In this document: one piece after another, positions 8,855 through 16,891 of the stretch
How the letters are laid out: the number at the start of each line of letters is the position of its first letter
Position numbering within the stretch: the first letter of the stretch is position 1
Assembly (NCBI RefSeq): GCF_001647715.1
Contig: NZ_CP015600.1
Location: 1,674,001-1,738,000 of the forward strand
From: Pseudomonas antarctica
GTDB taxonomy: Bacteria > Pseudomonadota > Gammaproteobacteria > Pseudomonadales > Pseudomonadaceae
Direction: 5' to 3'
DNA: 64,000 bases
Notes under the pieces: model-generated
Seen by the model: the letters and a program-made list of their open reading frames with translations, nothing else
The model's database searches: none
Told to the model about the DNA's origin: nothing
Position numbers and translations under genes: made by a program

Positions 8855-11413
8855 TCAGAAGAACCGCGTGACGCTGATCTTCGCATCTCGGCCTTTGATG
8901 TAGGCGCGGTCGCCGCTCAAGGCCGGGCGGAAGTTGTTGTTGAACAGGTTGTCCACGGTGAAGTTGACCTCGGTACCTTTGAGGTAAGCCTGTTGCGGTT
9001 TCCATTTGGCGAACAGGCCTTGGGTGTTGTAGGCCTTGTTGCCGTATTGGTCGTAGAACAGGTCGCCCAAACTGCTGCCGGGGCCGCCGGAATATTTGTT
9101 ACTCGGCAAGCGATCGGTCGCGCCGATGAACTGGCCCATCCAGCCCACTTGGGCATCCCAGGCTGGAATGTGAGTGCCCAGTACCAGCACCCATTTGGTC
9201 GGTGGAATATCACGTGCCGGCACGTCCGGGCCCCATGGGTTGGTGTAGGCGCCTTCATGTTCACCTTTGGCGTAGGCGAACGACACCGAACCGAACAGGT
9301 AGGTGGAGTTGTAGAACGATTCGAGCTCAAAGCCCTTGATGGTCAGGCCGCCGATGTTGCGGTAGTTGGGCATCGCCCCCGATGGGCAGGCGCTGGAAAT
9401 GGTGCCGCCATTGATGGCCTGGTTCTGGCAGCCGACGCCGGTGGCCTTGAAGATTTCGTCTTCGACTTTGTTGTGGAACACGGTGGTGCGCACTTGCAGG
9501 TTGTCGTCCTGGGCAAGCACGTTATCGTAGCTGACGACACTGCCCACGGTGATCGACGTGATGCGCTCGGGGTCGAGGTCAACGCTGGTGGCCGTGCGGC
9601 TGCCCAGGCCTTGCACTTCGTACTGTTCGTCGATGACCGGTGCGCGCCAGGTTTTGCTCCAGTTGGCGAACAGCCCAAAGTGCGGGGTGACGTTCCAGAA
9701 CAGCGCCAGGCGCGGTGACCAGCCGGTGTAGGTGCGGTCGCTGTAATCGTGGCCGAAGGACGGATCGGGGTTGTTGTAGTACGGCGCATCGTTGCCTTCG
9801 CCGCGGTTGCGCACGTGGTCGTAGCGCAGGGACGGGGTGATGGTCACATCGCCGACGGTCACCGCATCCTGGACAAAGAAGCTGTGGGTATCGACCTTGC
9901 CGTGGGGCATGAAACCCGGCTGGAAATGCCCATAGTTATAGCGCGCGGTGTTGTACGTGGCACCAGGCATCCACATCTCGGTTTCGCGGATGTGCCTGCG
10001 AATCTGCCCGCCGACGGTCACCGCATGCTGCAACGGCCCGGTGTCGAACAGGCTGACGTTGCGGATGTCGAGGTGCTTGTCGGTGTAGGCGGTGTCCATC
10101 TTGCGCCCGCCGGTGGCCAGTTGGAAAAACGCGCTGGCGTCGCGCTCGTCGGTCTGGTCGGTGTTGGACTGCGAATATTTGACGGTCAGGTCCACCAGCG
10201 GATTATCCAGCGGCGTGTATTCATACTTGCCCGACCAGGTGGTGTCGACAGTGTCGCGGTGGGCTAAAAAACGCTTCAACGCACCTTCGTAGCCGTAGCG
10301 GTCGATGTTGGCCTGGGTCGGCGGCGTCGGGTAGCTGGCGGCGGAGAAGGGCGTCCAGCGATTGCTGTGGGAACGCGAGTAGGACAGGCCAACGCTGTGC
10401 TCATCGGTGAAGTGCGCGTTGACCTTGAACAGCTTGCCGTCCACATCCTGGGCACTGTTGGGCAAGCGCTGCGGGTTGACCGGGTACTCGTTGTTGTCGT
10501 TGGGCAACTTGGCGGCCACCTTCATATCACCCCCGTCGCGCTGGGTCAGGTAGGCCAGCGCGTCAAAACGGCCGTCGTCGGTGCGGCCATACACGGCACT
10601 GCTGTAGACCTGTTCGTGGTCGTTGCTGGAGTAACCGTATTTGAGCATTGCGCCGCTGTTGCGACCGTCCTGGAGCAGGTCCGGGGCGTCCTTGGTGGTC
10701 ATGTTGACCGTGCCGCCAAAACCGCCGTTGCCGGTGAACGGCGAGTTGGGGCCTTTCTCGACCTCGATGCTTTTGATCAACTCCGGCTCGATAAACACGG
10801 TGCCTTGCTGGTAGCGCTCGAAGCCGCTCTTGGTGGCGCCGTCGACGGTCAGCGGCACGTCTTCGGCATCGCCTAAACCGCGGATGTTGATGGTCTGGCC
10901 GCCGGGTTTCAGCGAGCCGCCCTGGCTCACGCCGGGCAAGGTCTGCAACAGGCTGGGGATGTTGTTGGACTGGTAGCGGTCGATGTCGGCCTGGGTCAGG
11001 GTGGAGCGGTTGACGGTGCTGGCGTCGACTTCGTTACCCGTGCCTATCACGCTGAGGGCGTCGAGCTGGATCGCGCCGCTGTGGGTGGTCTTGCCTACGT
11101 CGGGGCGCACGACGTAAGTGGTTCCGACCCTGATCAGGGTGAATTCGCCGTTTTTCAGCAAGGTGCGAATCGCCACTTCCGGGGTGAACTCACCATTGAG
11201 CGCCGGCGCCTGCACGTTCTTGAGCAATGTTTCATCGAACAGCAGCTGGATTTTCGCCTGCTGCGCCACTTGGCTCAACGAGGTGGCCAGAGACTGGGCG
11301 GGCAGTTGCAGCTTGAACGTCTCGGCCTGGGCACTGAGGCTGAACGCCATGCAGGTAGCAATCAGGGACGGTCGAAGAAACAGGTGCGAAGCGTGGCAAG
11401 GCGCGCGAAACAT
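8855..11413 (-). CDS. TonB-dependent heme/hemophore-type receptor with STN signalling domain
   Basis: 852 residues. A signal peptide ends near SAQA. A secretin/TonB N-terminal signalling (STN) domain follows ('FKLQLPAQSLATSLSQVAQQ', residues about 33-105), marking a transducer rather than a plain transporter. The plug carries 'SLLQTLPGVSQGG', 'INIRGLGDAEDVPLTVDGA' and 'IEVEKGPNSPFTGNGGFGGTVNM'. This is the signature of the heme/hemoglobin receptor group that includes HasR. The 22-strand barrel ends in 'ISVTRFF' with a C-terminal Phe. Start ATG 11413 follows GGGGGA. It lies directly downstream of fecR- and fecI-like genes, so the ligand-bound receptor probably activates its own sigma factor. 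Ligand identity (heme or heme-hemophore) is inferred; no hasA-like gene is nearby. Confidence 0.85.
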   Translation of the reverse strand: MFRAPCHASHLFLRPSLIATCMAFSLSAQAETFKLQLPAQSLATSLSQVAQQAKIQLLFDETLLKNVQAPALNGEFTPEVAIRTLLKNGEFTLIRVGTTYVVRPDVGKTTHSGAIQLDALSVIGTGNEVDASTVNRSTLTQADIDRYQSNNIPSLLQTLPGVSQGGSLKPGGQTINIRGLGDAEDVPLTVDGATKSGFERYQQGTVFIEPELIKSIEVEKGPNSPFTGNGGFGGTVNMTTKDAPDLLQDGRNSGAMLKYGYSSNDHEQVYSSAVYGRTDDGRFDALAYLTQRDGGDMKVAAKLPNDNNEYPVNPQRLPNSAQDVDGKLFKVNAHFTDEHSVGLSYSRSHSNRWTPFSAASYPTPPTQANIDRYGYEGALKRFLAHRDTVDTTWSGKYEYTPLDNPLVDLTVKYSQSNTDQTDERDASAFFQLATGGRKMDTAYTDKHLDIRNVSLFDTGPLQHAVTVGGQIRRHIRETEMWMPGATYNTARYNYGHFQPGFMPHGKVDTHSFFVQDAVTVGDVTITPSLRYDHVRNRGEGNDAPYYNNPDPSFGHDYSDRTYTGWSPRLALFWNVTPHFGLFANWSKTWRAPVIDEQYEVQGLGSRTATSVDLDPERITSITVGSVVSYDNVLAQDDNLQVRTTVFHNKVEDEIFKATGVGCQNQAINGGTISSACPSGAMPNYRNIGGLTIKGFELESFYNSTYLFGSVSFAYAKGEHEGAYTNPWGPDVPARDIPPTKWVLVLGTHIPAWDAQVGWMGQFIGATDRLPSNKYSGGPGSSLGDLFYDQYGNKAYNTQGLFAKWKPQQAYLKGTEVNFTVDNLFNNNFRPALSGDRAYIKGRDAKISVTRFF

Positions 11414-11473
11414 GGAATCCCCCGGGGTGGCTAAATAGCCAAAAAGGTGTGCGTATCAAACACAGTCGGGAGG

Positions 11474-11497
11474 AAGACGGCGCAGGCAAAAAATTCC
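11474..11497 (-). promoter_or_regulatory. Possible ECF (FecI-type) promoter of the receptor gene
   Basis: On the minus strand, GGAAT followed by a T-rich run and then CGTCTT 13 bases later resembles iron-starvation ECF promoters (GGAAA/CGTCT). The spacing is somewhat short, so this is tentative. An AT-rich, weak Fur-box-like stretch lies just upstream (about 11505-11530). Confidence 0.35.
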
Positions 11498-11538
11498 ACA
11501 CCTGCGAATGCAAAATATTCTCAAATGGAGGGCGAGCC

Positions 11539-12507
11539 TTACTTGATCGGTTCGATTCTCACGATGCCATCGGCCGACGCCACGGTTTTTACCGGGAGCA
11601 GGGCAGGCAGGGCATTGAGCAGGGCGTCCGGGTCATTCACATCCAGATTGCCCGAGAGCTTCAGTTGCGCCACGGCTTTGCTGACCTGCAACGGTGCCTG
11701 GGGCCGGTAGAGGCTCAGCTCATCAATGAGGCTGGCCAGGTCGCGATTGCGAAAGGACAGGTGCCCGCTGCGCCAATCGGCGACGTCTTCGCCCGTGAGG
11801 GTTTGCTGTTGAACAGTGCCTTTGGCGTAGCTGTAAGTTGCGCGTTGCTGCGCGCCGAGCAAGGTGACGGGGCTTTTGGCGTCCGCCGCGAAGGCGACCT
11901 GGCCATGGGCGACGCTGACCACCAGTTGTTGCTGGCTGCGCCGCACATCAAACCCGGTGCCGACCACCCGCACGTTCGCCTCGCCGGCCTGCACGTACAG
12001 CGGCCGCTCCTTGTCGGCAGCGACCTCGATGTACAGCTGGCCCTTGTCCAGATGAAGGATGCGTTGATGGGCGCTGAAATCTACCCGCAGATGGGTGTTG
12101 GCATTCACATACAGCGTGCTGCCATCGGGCAGGTTGAGCGTGCGCATGCCTTTGGCATGCCCGGCGATTTGGCTGTGGTAGAGCTCGCGAGGCGCGCCGA
12201 TGTGCGTGGTCAGCACTGTGCAGACCAGCGCGGCCGCCACGGCCAGGGCGGGGCGCCAGAACGAGGGTTTACGCGTGGGCAGTGGCACGGGTTGGTTCAG
12301 TTGCTGCAACTGGGCGAGGTCGGCCCACAGTTGCTCGAATTCGGCATAGGCGCGTGCATGGGCGGGCTCAGCCTGCCAGGCGGCAAAGGCTTTGCGGTCG
12401 GCACGCCCCGCGTCATTGCGGTTGCGCGCGAACCAGCTGGCGGCTTGGGCGTCAATGGAGTCGCTCGCTTCGATGTCCAGGGCGTCGATGTCGCTCAAGC
12501 GGTTCAT
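11539..12507 (-). CDS. FecR-family anti-sigma factor
   Basis: 322 residues. The cytoplasmic N-terminal DUF4880-type helix region ('QAASWFARNRNDAGRADRK', 'FAAWQAEPAHARAYAEFEQLW') would bind the sigma factor. One membrane helix follows (about residues 84-100, 'PALAVAAALVCTVL'). The periplasmic FecR domain comes next ('LPDGSTLYVNANTHLRVDFS', 'VVGTGFDVR', 'VAHGQVAF'), which contacts the receptor STN domain. The start overlaps the sigma-factor stop by four bases. It should relay occupancy of the receptor at 8855-11413. Confidence 0.92.
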   Translation of the reverse strand: MNRLSDIDALDIEASDSIDAQAASWFARNRNDAGRADRKAFAAWQAEPAHARAYAEFEQLWADLAQLQQLNQPVPLPTRKPSFWRPALAVAAALVCTVLTTHIGAPRELYHSQIAGHAKGMRTLNLPDGSTLYVNANTHLRVDFSAHQRILHLDKGQLYIEVAADKERPLYVQAGEANVRVVGTGFDVRRSQQQLVVSVAHGQVAFAADAKSPVTLLGAQQRATYSYAKGTVQQQTLTGEDVADWRSGHLSFRNRDLASLIDELSLYRPQAPLQVSKAVAQLKLSGNLDVNDPDALLNALPALLPVKTVASADGIVRIEPIK

Positions 12508-13043
12508 TCTGGCTGCTCCGTGCCGGGGTCAATGTGAAGACGTCGCTTGCAATGCAGCAGGGCAAAAGCGATGTGCTTTTCCACCATGCTGGTCGAAATG
12601 CCCATGCGCTCGGCGATCTGCGCCTGGCTCAGGCCTTCGAAGCGGTGCAGCATAAGGGCTTCTCGCCTGCGGGGCGAGAGTTCGGCGAGGACTTCTTTCA
12701 ACTGTTCCAGGCGTTGCAGGCGCTGCGCGGCGGCCATCGGGTCATTTTGCTCGTCGGTGACCGGCTCGGCGTCCCTGTCGGCCGGCTCAGCGTGGGCGGT
12801 CTGCCGTACCTTCTGTTTACGCCAGTGATCGCGCAGCAGGTTGCGCGCCATCTGGAACAGAAACGCCCGTGGCTGCTCGACCTTCGCGCGGTCGCGGTAG
12901 TCCAGCCAATGGGTAAAGACATCCTGGGTCATGTCCGCCGCGTCGCTGGCGTTGTCCGTGCGCTTGCGCAGGAAATACAGAATATCTGCATAAAACCCGC
13001 GAAAGGCATCGGCCGACAACGGGTCGGGCTTGGGACGAGACAT
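12504..13043 (-). CDS. FecI-type ECF sigma factor
   Basis: 179 residues with sigma region 2 ('FRGFYADILYFLRKRTDNASDAADMTQDVFTHWLDY', split) and region 4 ('LSPRRREALMLHRFEGLSQAQIAERMGISTSMVEKHI', split). The region-4 sequence is typical of iron-starvation sigma factors. The frame is open to 13082, but ATG 13043 follows AAGGA and is preferred. It is first in the sigma/anti-sigma/receptor unit and probably repressed by Fur through the site just upstream. Confidence 0.92.
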   Translation of the reverse strand: MSRPKPDPLSADAFRGFYADILYFLRKRTDNASDAADMTQDVFTHWLDYRDRAKVEQPRAFLFQMARNLLRDHWRKQKVRQTAHAEPADRDAEPVTDEQNDPMAAAQRLQRLEQLKEVLAELSPRRREALMLHRFEGLSQAQIAERMGISTSMVEKHIAFALLHCKRRLHIDPGTEQPE

Positions 13044-13086
13044 GGCTATCCTTCTTGACGAAGCACGACGTAGAAAAGCCATGAAT

Positions 13087-13109
13087 GATATCGAGAACTA
13101 TTGTTATTT
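13087..13109 (-). promoter_or_regulatory. Putative Fur box upstream of the sigma factor
   Basis: Read on the minus strand, AACAATAGTTCTCGATATC matches the Pseudomonas Fur-box core (TAATGATTCTCATTAT) at about 11 of 16 positions. It is placed 45-65 bases upstream of the sigma-factor start. Confidence 0.5.
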
Positions 13110-13140
13110 GTCGCTGTGTAATGAATGAACTCGGTCAAAA

Positions 13141-13227
13141 TGTGGGAGCTGGCTTGCCTGCGATGCAGGCACCTCGATTTGTCAGCTAAACCGAGGCGAT
13201 GCTATCGCAGGCAAGCCAGCTCCCACA
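13141..13227. repeat. REPIN
   Basis: Inverted arms TGTGGGAGCTGGCTTGCCTG and complement, between the sigma-factor gene and the convergent end of the DapA-like gene. Confidence 0.9.
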
Positions 13228-13240
13228 GGAGGCCACGGCT

Positions 13241-14113
13241 CTATCGCAGTAATGTCCTAAGCTGCTCGACCCCCGCTTCACCCAATGGGAACACCGGCAA
13301 CCTTGGATCACCCGCTTCCAACCCGGTCAAACGCAACCCGGCCTTGATCGTCGCCGGCAAACCTCCCTTGAGGATGAATTCCAGCAGCGGTAACTGGCGA
13401 TAGAACAGGGCCCGCGCCTTGGTCAGATCATTGGCCAACACCGCCTCGTACAACGCCAGGTTGAGCTGCGCGATCAGGTTCGGCGCCGCCGTGCACCAAC
13501 CCTTGGCACCTGCCGCGAAAGCTTCCAGCGCCAGCGGGTTGCAGCCGTTGTAAAACGGTACGTCGCTGTGGCGATGCAACTGGTGCATGCGCTGAATATC
13601 CCCGGTGCTCTCCTTGACCATGGTCACGTTTTCGACCTGCTTGATGATGCGCATAATCAACTCCACCGACATGTCCGTGCCGCTGGTAGCCGGGTTGTTA
13701 TAGAGCATGATCGGCACGCCGACGCTGTCGCCAATCGCGGCATAGTGGGCGAGGATTTCTGCTTCGCTGAGTTTCCAGTACGAGGCCGGCAGTACCATCA
13801 CCACGTCGGCGCCATTGGCCTCGGCGTAACGGGCCCGACGCACGGCCTTGGCGGTAGTCAGGTCGGACACACTGACGATAGTCGGTACGCGCCTGGCGAT
13901 TTTCGCGAGGCTGTAGGCACTGACTTCATCCCACTCGGCGTCGCTCAGGTAGGCGCCCTCGCCGGTACTGCCCAAGGGCGCGATGGCGTGCACGCCGCTG
14001 TCGATCAAACGGTCGATGGAGCGGCCCAGGGCGTCGAGGTCAATGCGTTGGCCGTCGGCGCTGAACGGCGTGATGGTGTAACCGATGATGCCGTGAATAG
14101 TGGGTGTGGACAT
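13241..14113 (-). CDS. Dihydrodipicolinate synthase-family aldolase/lyase
   Basis: 290 residues, a full-length (beta/alpha)8 DapA-family enzyme. Visible are 'PLGSTGEGAYLSDAEW' (substrate carboxylate loop), the catalytic Tyr in 'MLYNNPATSG', and the Schiff-base Lys in 'TMVKESTGDI'. Many family members outside lysine synthesis are pyruvate- or keto-acid-using aldolases and dehydratases. The coupling to a class II aldolase gene 27 bases upstream argues for a catabolic role here. ATG 14113 follows GGAG; the longer frame to 14140 has no ribosome binding site. Substrate not determinable. Confidence 0.85.
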   Translation of the reverse strand: MSTPTIHGIIGYTITPFSADGQRIDLDALGRSIDRLIDSGVHAIAPLGSTGEGAYLSDAEWDEVSAYSLAKIARRVPTIVSVSDLTTAKAVRRARYAEANGADVVMVLPASYWKLSEAEILAHYAAIGDSVGVPIMLYNNPATSGTDMSVELIMRIIKQVENVTMVKESTGDIQRMHQLHRHSDVPFYNGCNPLALEAFAAGAKGWCTAAPNLIAQLNLALYEAVLANDLTKARALFYRQLPLLEFILKGGLPATIKAGLRLTGLEAGDPRLPVFPLGEAGVEQLRTLLR

Positions 14114-14140
14114 GGGAAGTCTCCAGTCGAAAAAGGGCAA

Positions 14141-14923
14141 TCAGTTCAAGCAGTCGGCGTGTTGGCGCAGGCTCTGCCGGGCGTAGTAATTGAACGCGGC
14201 GCCGTGGCGCTTGGGCTTGGAGATCCAGTCATGGGCCTCGTGCCCCAGCGCCGGCAGGATCGGCTTGATCGTGCCCGCCGCCATCGCCAGCAACTGCAAC
14301 TTGGCCGCGCGCTCGATCAACTGCGCGATCACACAGGCTTCTTCGATGCTCGCCCCGGTGGACAGTTGGCCGTGATGCGAGAGCAAAATCGCGCGTTTGT
14401 CGCCGAGCGCCGTGGTGATGATTTCCCCTTCTTCATTACCCACCGGCACCCCCGGCCAGGCTTCCAAAAAAGCGCAGTCTTCGTACAGCGGGCAGAGGTC
14501 CATGTGCGACACCTGCAGCGGTACTTCCAACATCGACAGCGCGGCAATATGAGTGGGGTGCGTATGGATGATGCAGTTCACATCCGGCCGCCCACGGTAC
14601 ACCCAGGTGTGAAAGCGGTTGGCCGGGTTGGGAATGCCGTGGCCTTCCAAAACTTCCAGGTCCTCATTGACCAGCAATAGGTTGCTGGCGGTGATTTCGT
14701 CAAAACCCAGGCCCAGTTGCTGGGTGTAATAAGTGCCGGGCGTGGGGCCACGTGCGGTGATCTGCCCGGCCAGGCCGGAGTCGTGGCCGTGTTCGAACAG
14801 AATGCGGCACGTGAGCGCCAGCTTTTGCCGGTCGGTCCACGTATTATCCGCCAGGGAATTTTGCATCTGGATCAGCGCTTGCTTGACCAGTTGGTCTTTT
14901 GAGAGTGCTAATGTCTTGGCCAT
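14141..14923 (-). CDS. Class II aldolase/adducin-family protein
   Basis: 260 residues. The fold is recognised from 'GHDSGLAGQITARG', the zinc-ligand motif 'CIIHTHPTHIAAL' and the second zinc His region 'AILLSHHGQLSTG'. Such enzymes cleave or decarboxylate phosphorylated or free hydroxy-keto compounds. The ATG at 14923 follows AAGGA; the frame is open upstream to 15001 but without a good start. It is first in a two-gene unit with the DapA-like enzyme and diverges from an XRE-cupin regulator. Confidence 0.86.
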   Translation of the reverse strand: MAKTLALSKDQLVKQALIQMQNSLADNTWTDRQKLALTCRILFEHGHDSGLAGQITARGPTPGTYYTQQLGLGFDEITASNLLLVNEDLEVLEGHGIPNPANRFHTWVYRGRPDVNCIIHTHPTHIAALSMLEVPLQVSHMDLCPLYEDCAFLEAWPGVPVGNEEGEIITTALGDKRAILLSHHGQLSTGASIEEACVIAQLIERAAKLQLLAMAAGTIKPILPALGHEAHDWISKPKRHGAAFNYYARQSLRQHADCLN

Positions 14924-15001
14924 ATCGGTGTCCTTTGGGTGGTTCAATGGACGTCGGATTTGCGGGTCTCCAGCGCGAGCAAGGCTGTTGGGTGAACGCA
15001 A

Positions 15002-15037
15002 ATGACACTAAAGATGCTATATGACACTTTGTGTCAT
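15002..15037. promoter_or_regulatory. Putative operator in the aldolase / XRE-cupin intergenic region
   Basis: ATGACACT occurs at 15002-15009 and again at 15021-15028, where it forms a palindrome with GTGTCAT (15031-15037). The 19-base spacing of the two half-sites suggests a dimeric regulator, most simply the adjacent XRE-cupin protein. Confidence 0.5.
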
Positions 15038-15082
15038 TGGCAAGCGCAGCTCTCGCTTTTCTGCATGGATTAACCGCATCAA

Positions 15083-15610
15083 ATGTCTATCCGTTTGAAA
15101 TTATTGAGAAAAAAACTTGGCGTAACTTTGGAGTCCTTGGCCGAAAAGTCCGGGATGACCAAAAGCTACCTGTCGAAAGTCGAGCGCGGGCTCAATACGC
15201 CGTCGATTGCCGCCGCGCTGAAACTAGCCAAGGCCTTGAACGTGAAGGTCGAAGAACTGTTCAGCGAAGACAGCGTCAGCCTCGACAGCTACAGCCTGGT
15301 GCGTGCCCATGAGCGGCCGGACACTGCGCCGGGTTATGCGGTGCTCGCGCATCAGGTCAGTGAGCGCAGCCTGCTGCCGTTCATCATCTACCCGCCGGCT
15401 GAGTTCACCGACAAGACCTTCAAGGAGCATCTGGGAGAGGAATTTTTATTCGTGCATGAAGGCCAGGTGGAAGTGGATTTCATGAACGAGCGGGTGATTC
15501 TGGAGCGGGGTGACGCGCTGCACTTCAACGCGCAAAAGCCCCACCGGCTTCGCTCGGTGGGGGAGGTGCAGGCGCAGTTGTTGGTGGTGGTGCACAGTGC
15601 TGAGGAATGA
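15083..15610 (+). CDS. XRE-family regulator with C-terminal cupin domain
   Basis: 175 residues. An N-terminal helix-turn-helix (residues about 5-60: 'LRKKLGVTLESLAEKSGMTK', 'SYLSKVERGLNTPSIAAALKLA') is followed by a cupin_2 domain ('HLGEEFLFVHEGQVEVDF', 'LERGDALHFNAQKPHRL'). Proteins of this build usually sense a small metabolite through the cupin and control an adjacent catabolic operon. It is divergent from the aldolase/DapA-like pair, with a palindromic site between them. Confidence 0.9.
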   Translation: MSIRLKLLRKKLGVTLESLAEKSGMTKSYLSKVERGLNTPSIAAALKLAKALNVKVEELFSEDSVSLDSYSLVRAHERPDTAPGYAVLAHQVSERSLLPFIIYPPAEFTDKTFKEHLGEEFLFVHEGQVEVDFMNERVILERGDALHFNAQKPHRLRSVGEVQAQLLVVVHSAEE

Positions 15611-15638
15611 CTGCGATCACTAGTTGAAATGCAATCAA

Positions 15639-15727
15639 TGTGGGAGCTGGCTTGCCTGCGATAGCGGTCTGCCAGTTGACACACGGTTTGCTGACCCACC
15701 GCTATCGCAGGCAAGCCAGCTCCCACA
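15639..15727. repeat. REPIN
   Basis: Inverted arms TGTGGGAGCTGGCTTGCCTG and complement, with an extended GATAGCGGT / ACCGCTATC inner stem. It lies between two convergent genes. Confidence 0.9.
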
Positions 15728-15751
15728 GTTGACCTTCTTTGTTGCAGGTGA

Positions 15752-16768
15752 TCAGCGCTCGACCGGCACCGAGAGCGCCGAATTACCCAACGGATGTGTC
15801 CGTGCCGCAAAAAACTTCAGCGCCACACCGCTGCCCTCAAACAACGCTGAATACCGGCGCTTCTGCTGACGAATAAACCCGTCGCTGCGCCCCGATACCG
15901 AAATCGCCAGCGTGGTCAGCCTGGCCTGGCGAAGCGCATCCACCAGGTGTTTATCCTGCGGCCCCAAATCATGGCCGAAGATGCACAGTGCGCCCTCATG
16001 GCTGAGCAACTGCTCATAACAGAACGACAGATAGTCCGAGCTGCGGATGGTCTTGAGCTTCTCTTCCACCTTGCCTTCGCTGACAAACAGCGGCACATCG
16101 TCCAGAGTCTTGATCGTATTGTTGATCGCAAAACTGCTGAGCAAGGTGCTGTCGGTGGAGGGCAATTTGCGCGCCGTACCGTCGAGGTTGCGCACCAGGT
16201 GCAGGCCGCCGTGCAGGTAGAGGATGCGCGTGGCGTCGGTGTGGGTGTTGCGCAGGTCGAAGCTGGCGTCGGCGCTGCGGAACAGGTCATCAATGCCCGG
16301 GGTGTGCAGGATCGCCCAGTAGTTGAGCAGGTCGTAGTTACTGGTGAACACGGTGGCGTAGTTGGCCAGTTCCGCGTTGATCGTCGCCAGGGTCGAGGGC
16401 TGCACCAGGCGCCATGGAATGTGCACGGCGTGGATGGTGTTGATCAACGCTTCCTTGATCGCATAGTAGCGATTGCGCGGCGCGGCTGAGCTGACCGCCA
16501 GGGCTTTGTTGACCCGGCTGGTGGTTTTCAGTGCGCCCAGTGCTTGTTCGAAACTGCGGGTTTGCAGGGCGTCAAACACACTCAGCTCGGATTGGCTCAG
16601 GGGTTTTTCTTCGACGGTGCGCGCGTTTTCGAACAGCGAGTCGTAGGCAAAGTCTTCCCAAATCGCCCGGCTGGCGCCGTTGCCGATCAGAATCCCATTG
16701 AAGTCCACGCTGCTGCGCAGCGCGCTCCAGTCTTCAAGGTGGGCGTCAATATCCTGGAAATCCATCAT
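15752..16768 (-). CDS. SIR2-like (DUF4917-type) protein, possible NADase
   Basis: 338 residues, no membrane helix. It carries the landmarks of a SIR2-like Rossmann domain. A nucleotide loop 'ILIGNGASRAIW' has GNGAS at 29-33. 'VFTSNYDLLNYW' contains Asn144, and 'LYLHGGLHL' contains His186. 'LCIFGHDLGPQDKHLVDAL' is the usual closing G-x-x-x-x-x-D motif. The Asn/His pair, about 40 residues apart, matches the catalytic pair of SIR2 NADases in ThsA- and DSR-type phage defence. The assignment to DUF4917 is from memory of the family. The start has two adjacent ATG codons. The gene is single, convergent with the XRE-cupin gene and divergent from the Fe-ADH gene. Function is inferred; a defence role is unproven. 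Confidence 0.6.
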   Translation of the reverse strand: MMDFQDIDAHLEDWSALRSSVDFNGILIGNGASRAIWEDFAYDSLFENARTVEEKPLSQSELSVFDALQTRSFEQALGALKTTSRVNKALAVSSAAPRNRYYAIKEALINTIHAVHIPWRLVQPSTLATINAELANYATVFTSNYDLLNYWAILHTPGIDDLFRSADASFDLRNTHTDATRILYLHGGLHLVRNLDGTARKLPSTDSTLLSSFAINNTIKTLDDVPLFVSEGKVEEKLKTIRSSDYLSFCYEQLLSHEGALCIFGHDLGPQDKHLVDALRQARLTTLAISVSGRSDGFIRQQKRRYSALFEGSGVALKFFAARTHPLGNSALSVPVER

Positions 16769-16891
16769 TGCGGCGGGTCTACTCGAAATCGGCTGGGTGG
16801 TGACTTTATCACGAGCCGGAGTTGATCTTGGTCAAGATGCCGCAGGCGAGTCAGGTTGATCCTGTTGGCATAACGCCTCTGAGGATTCGCC

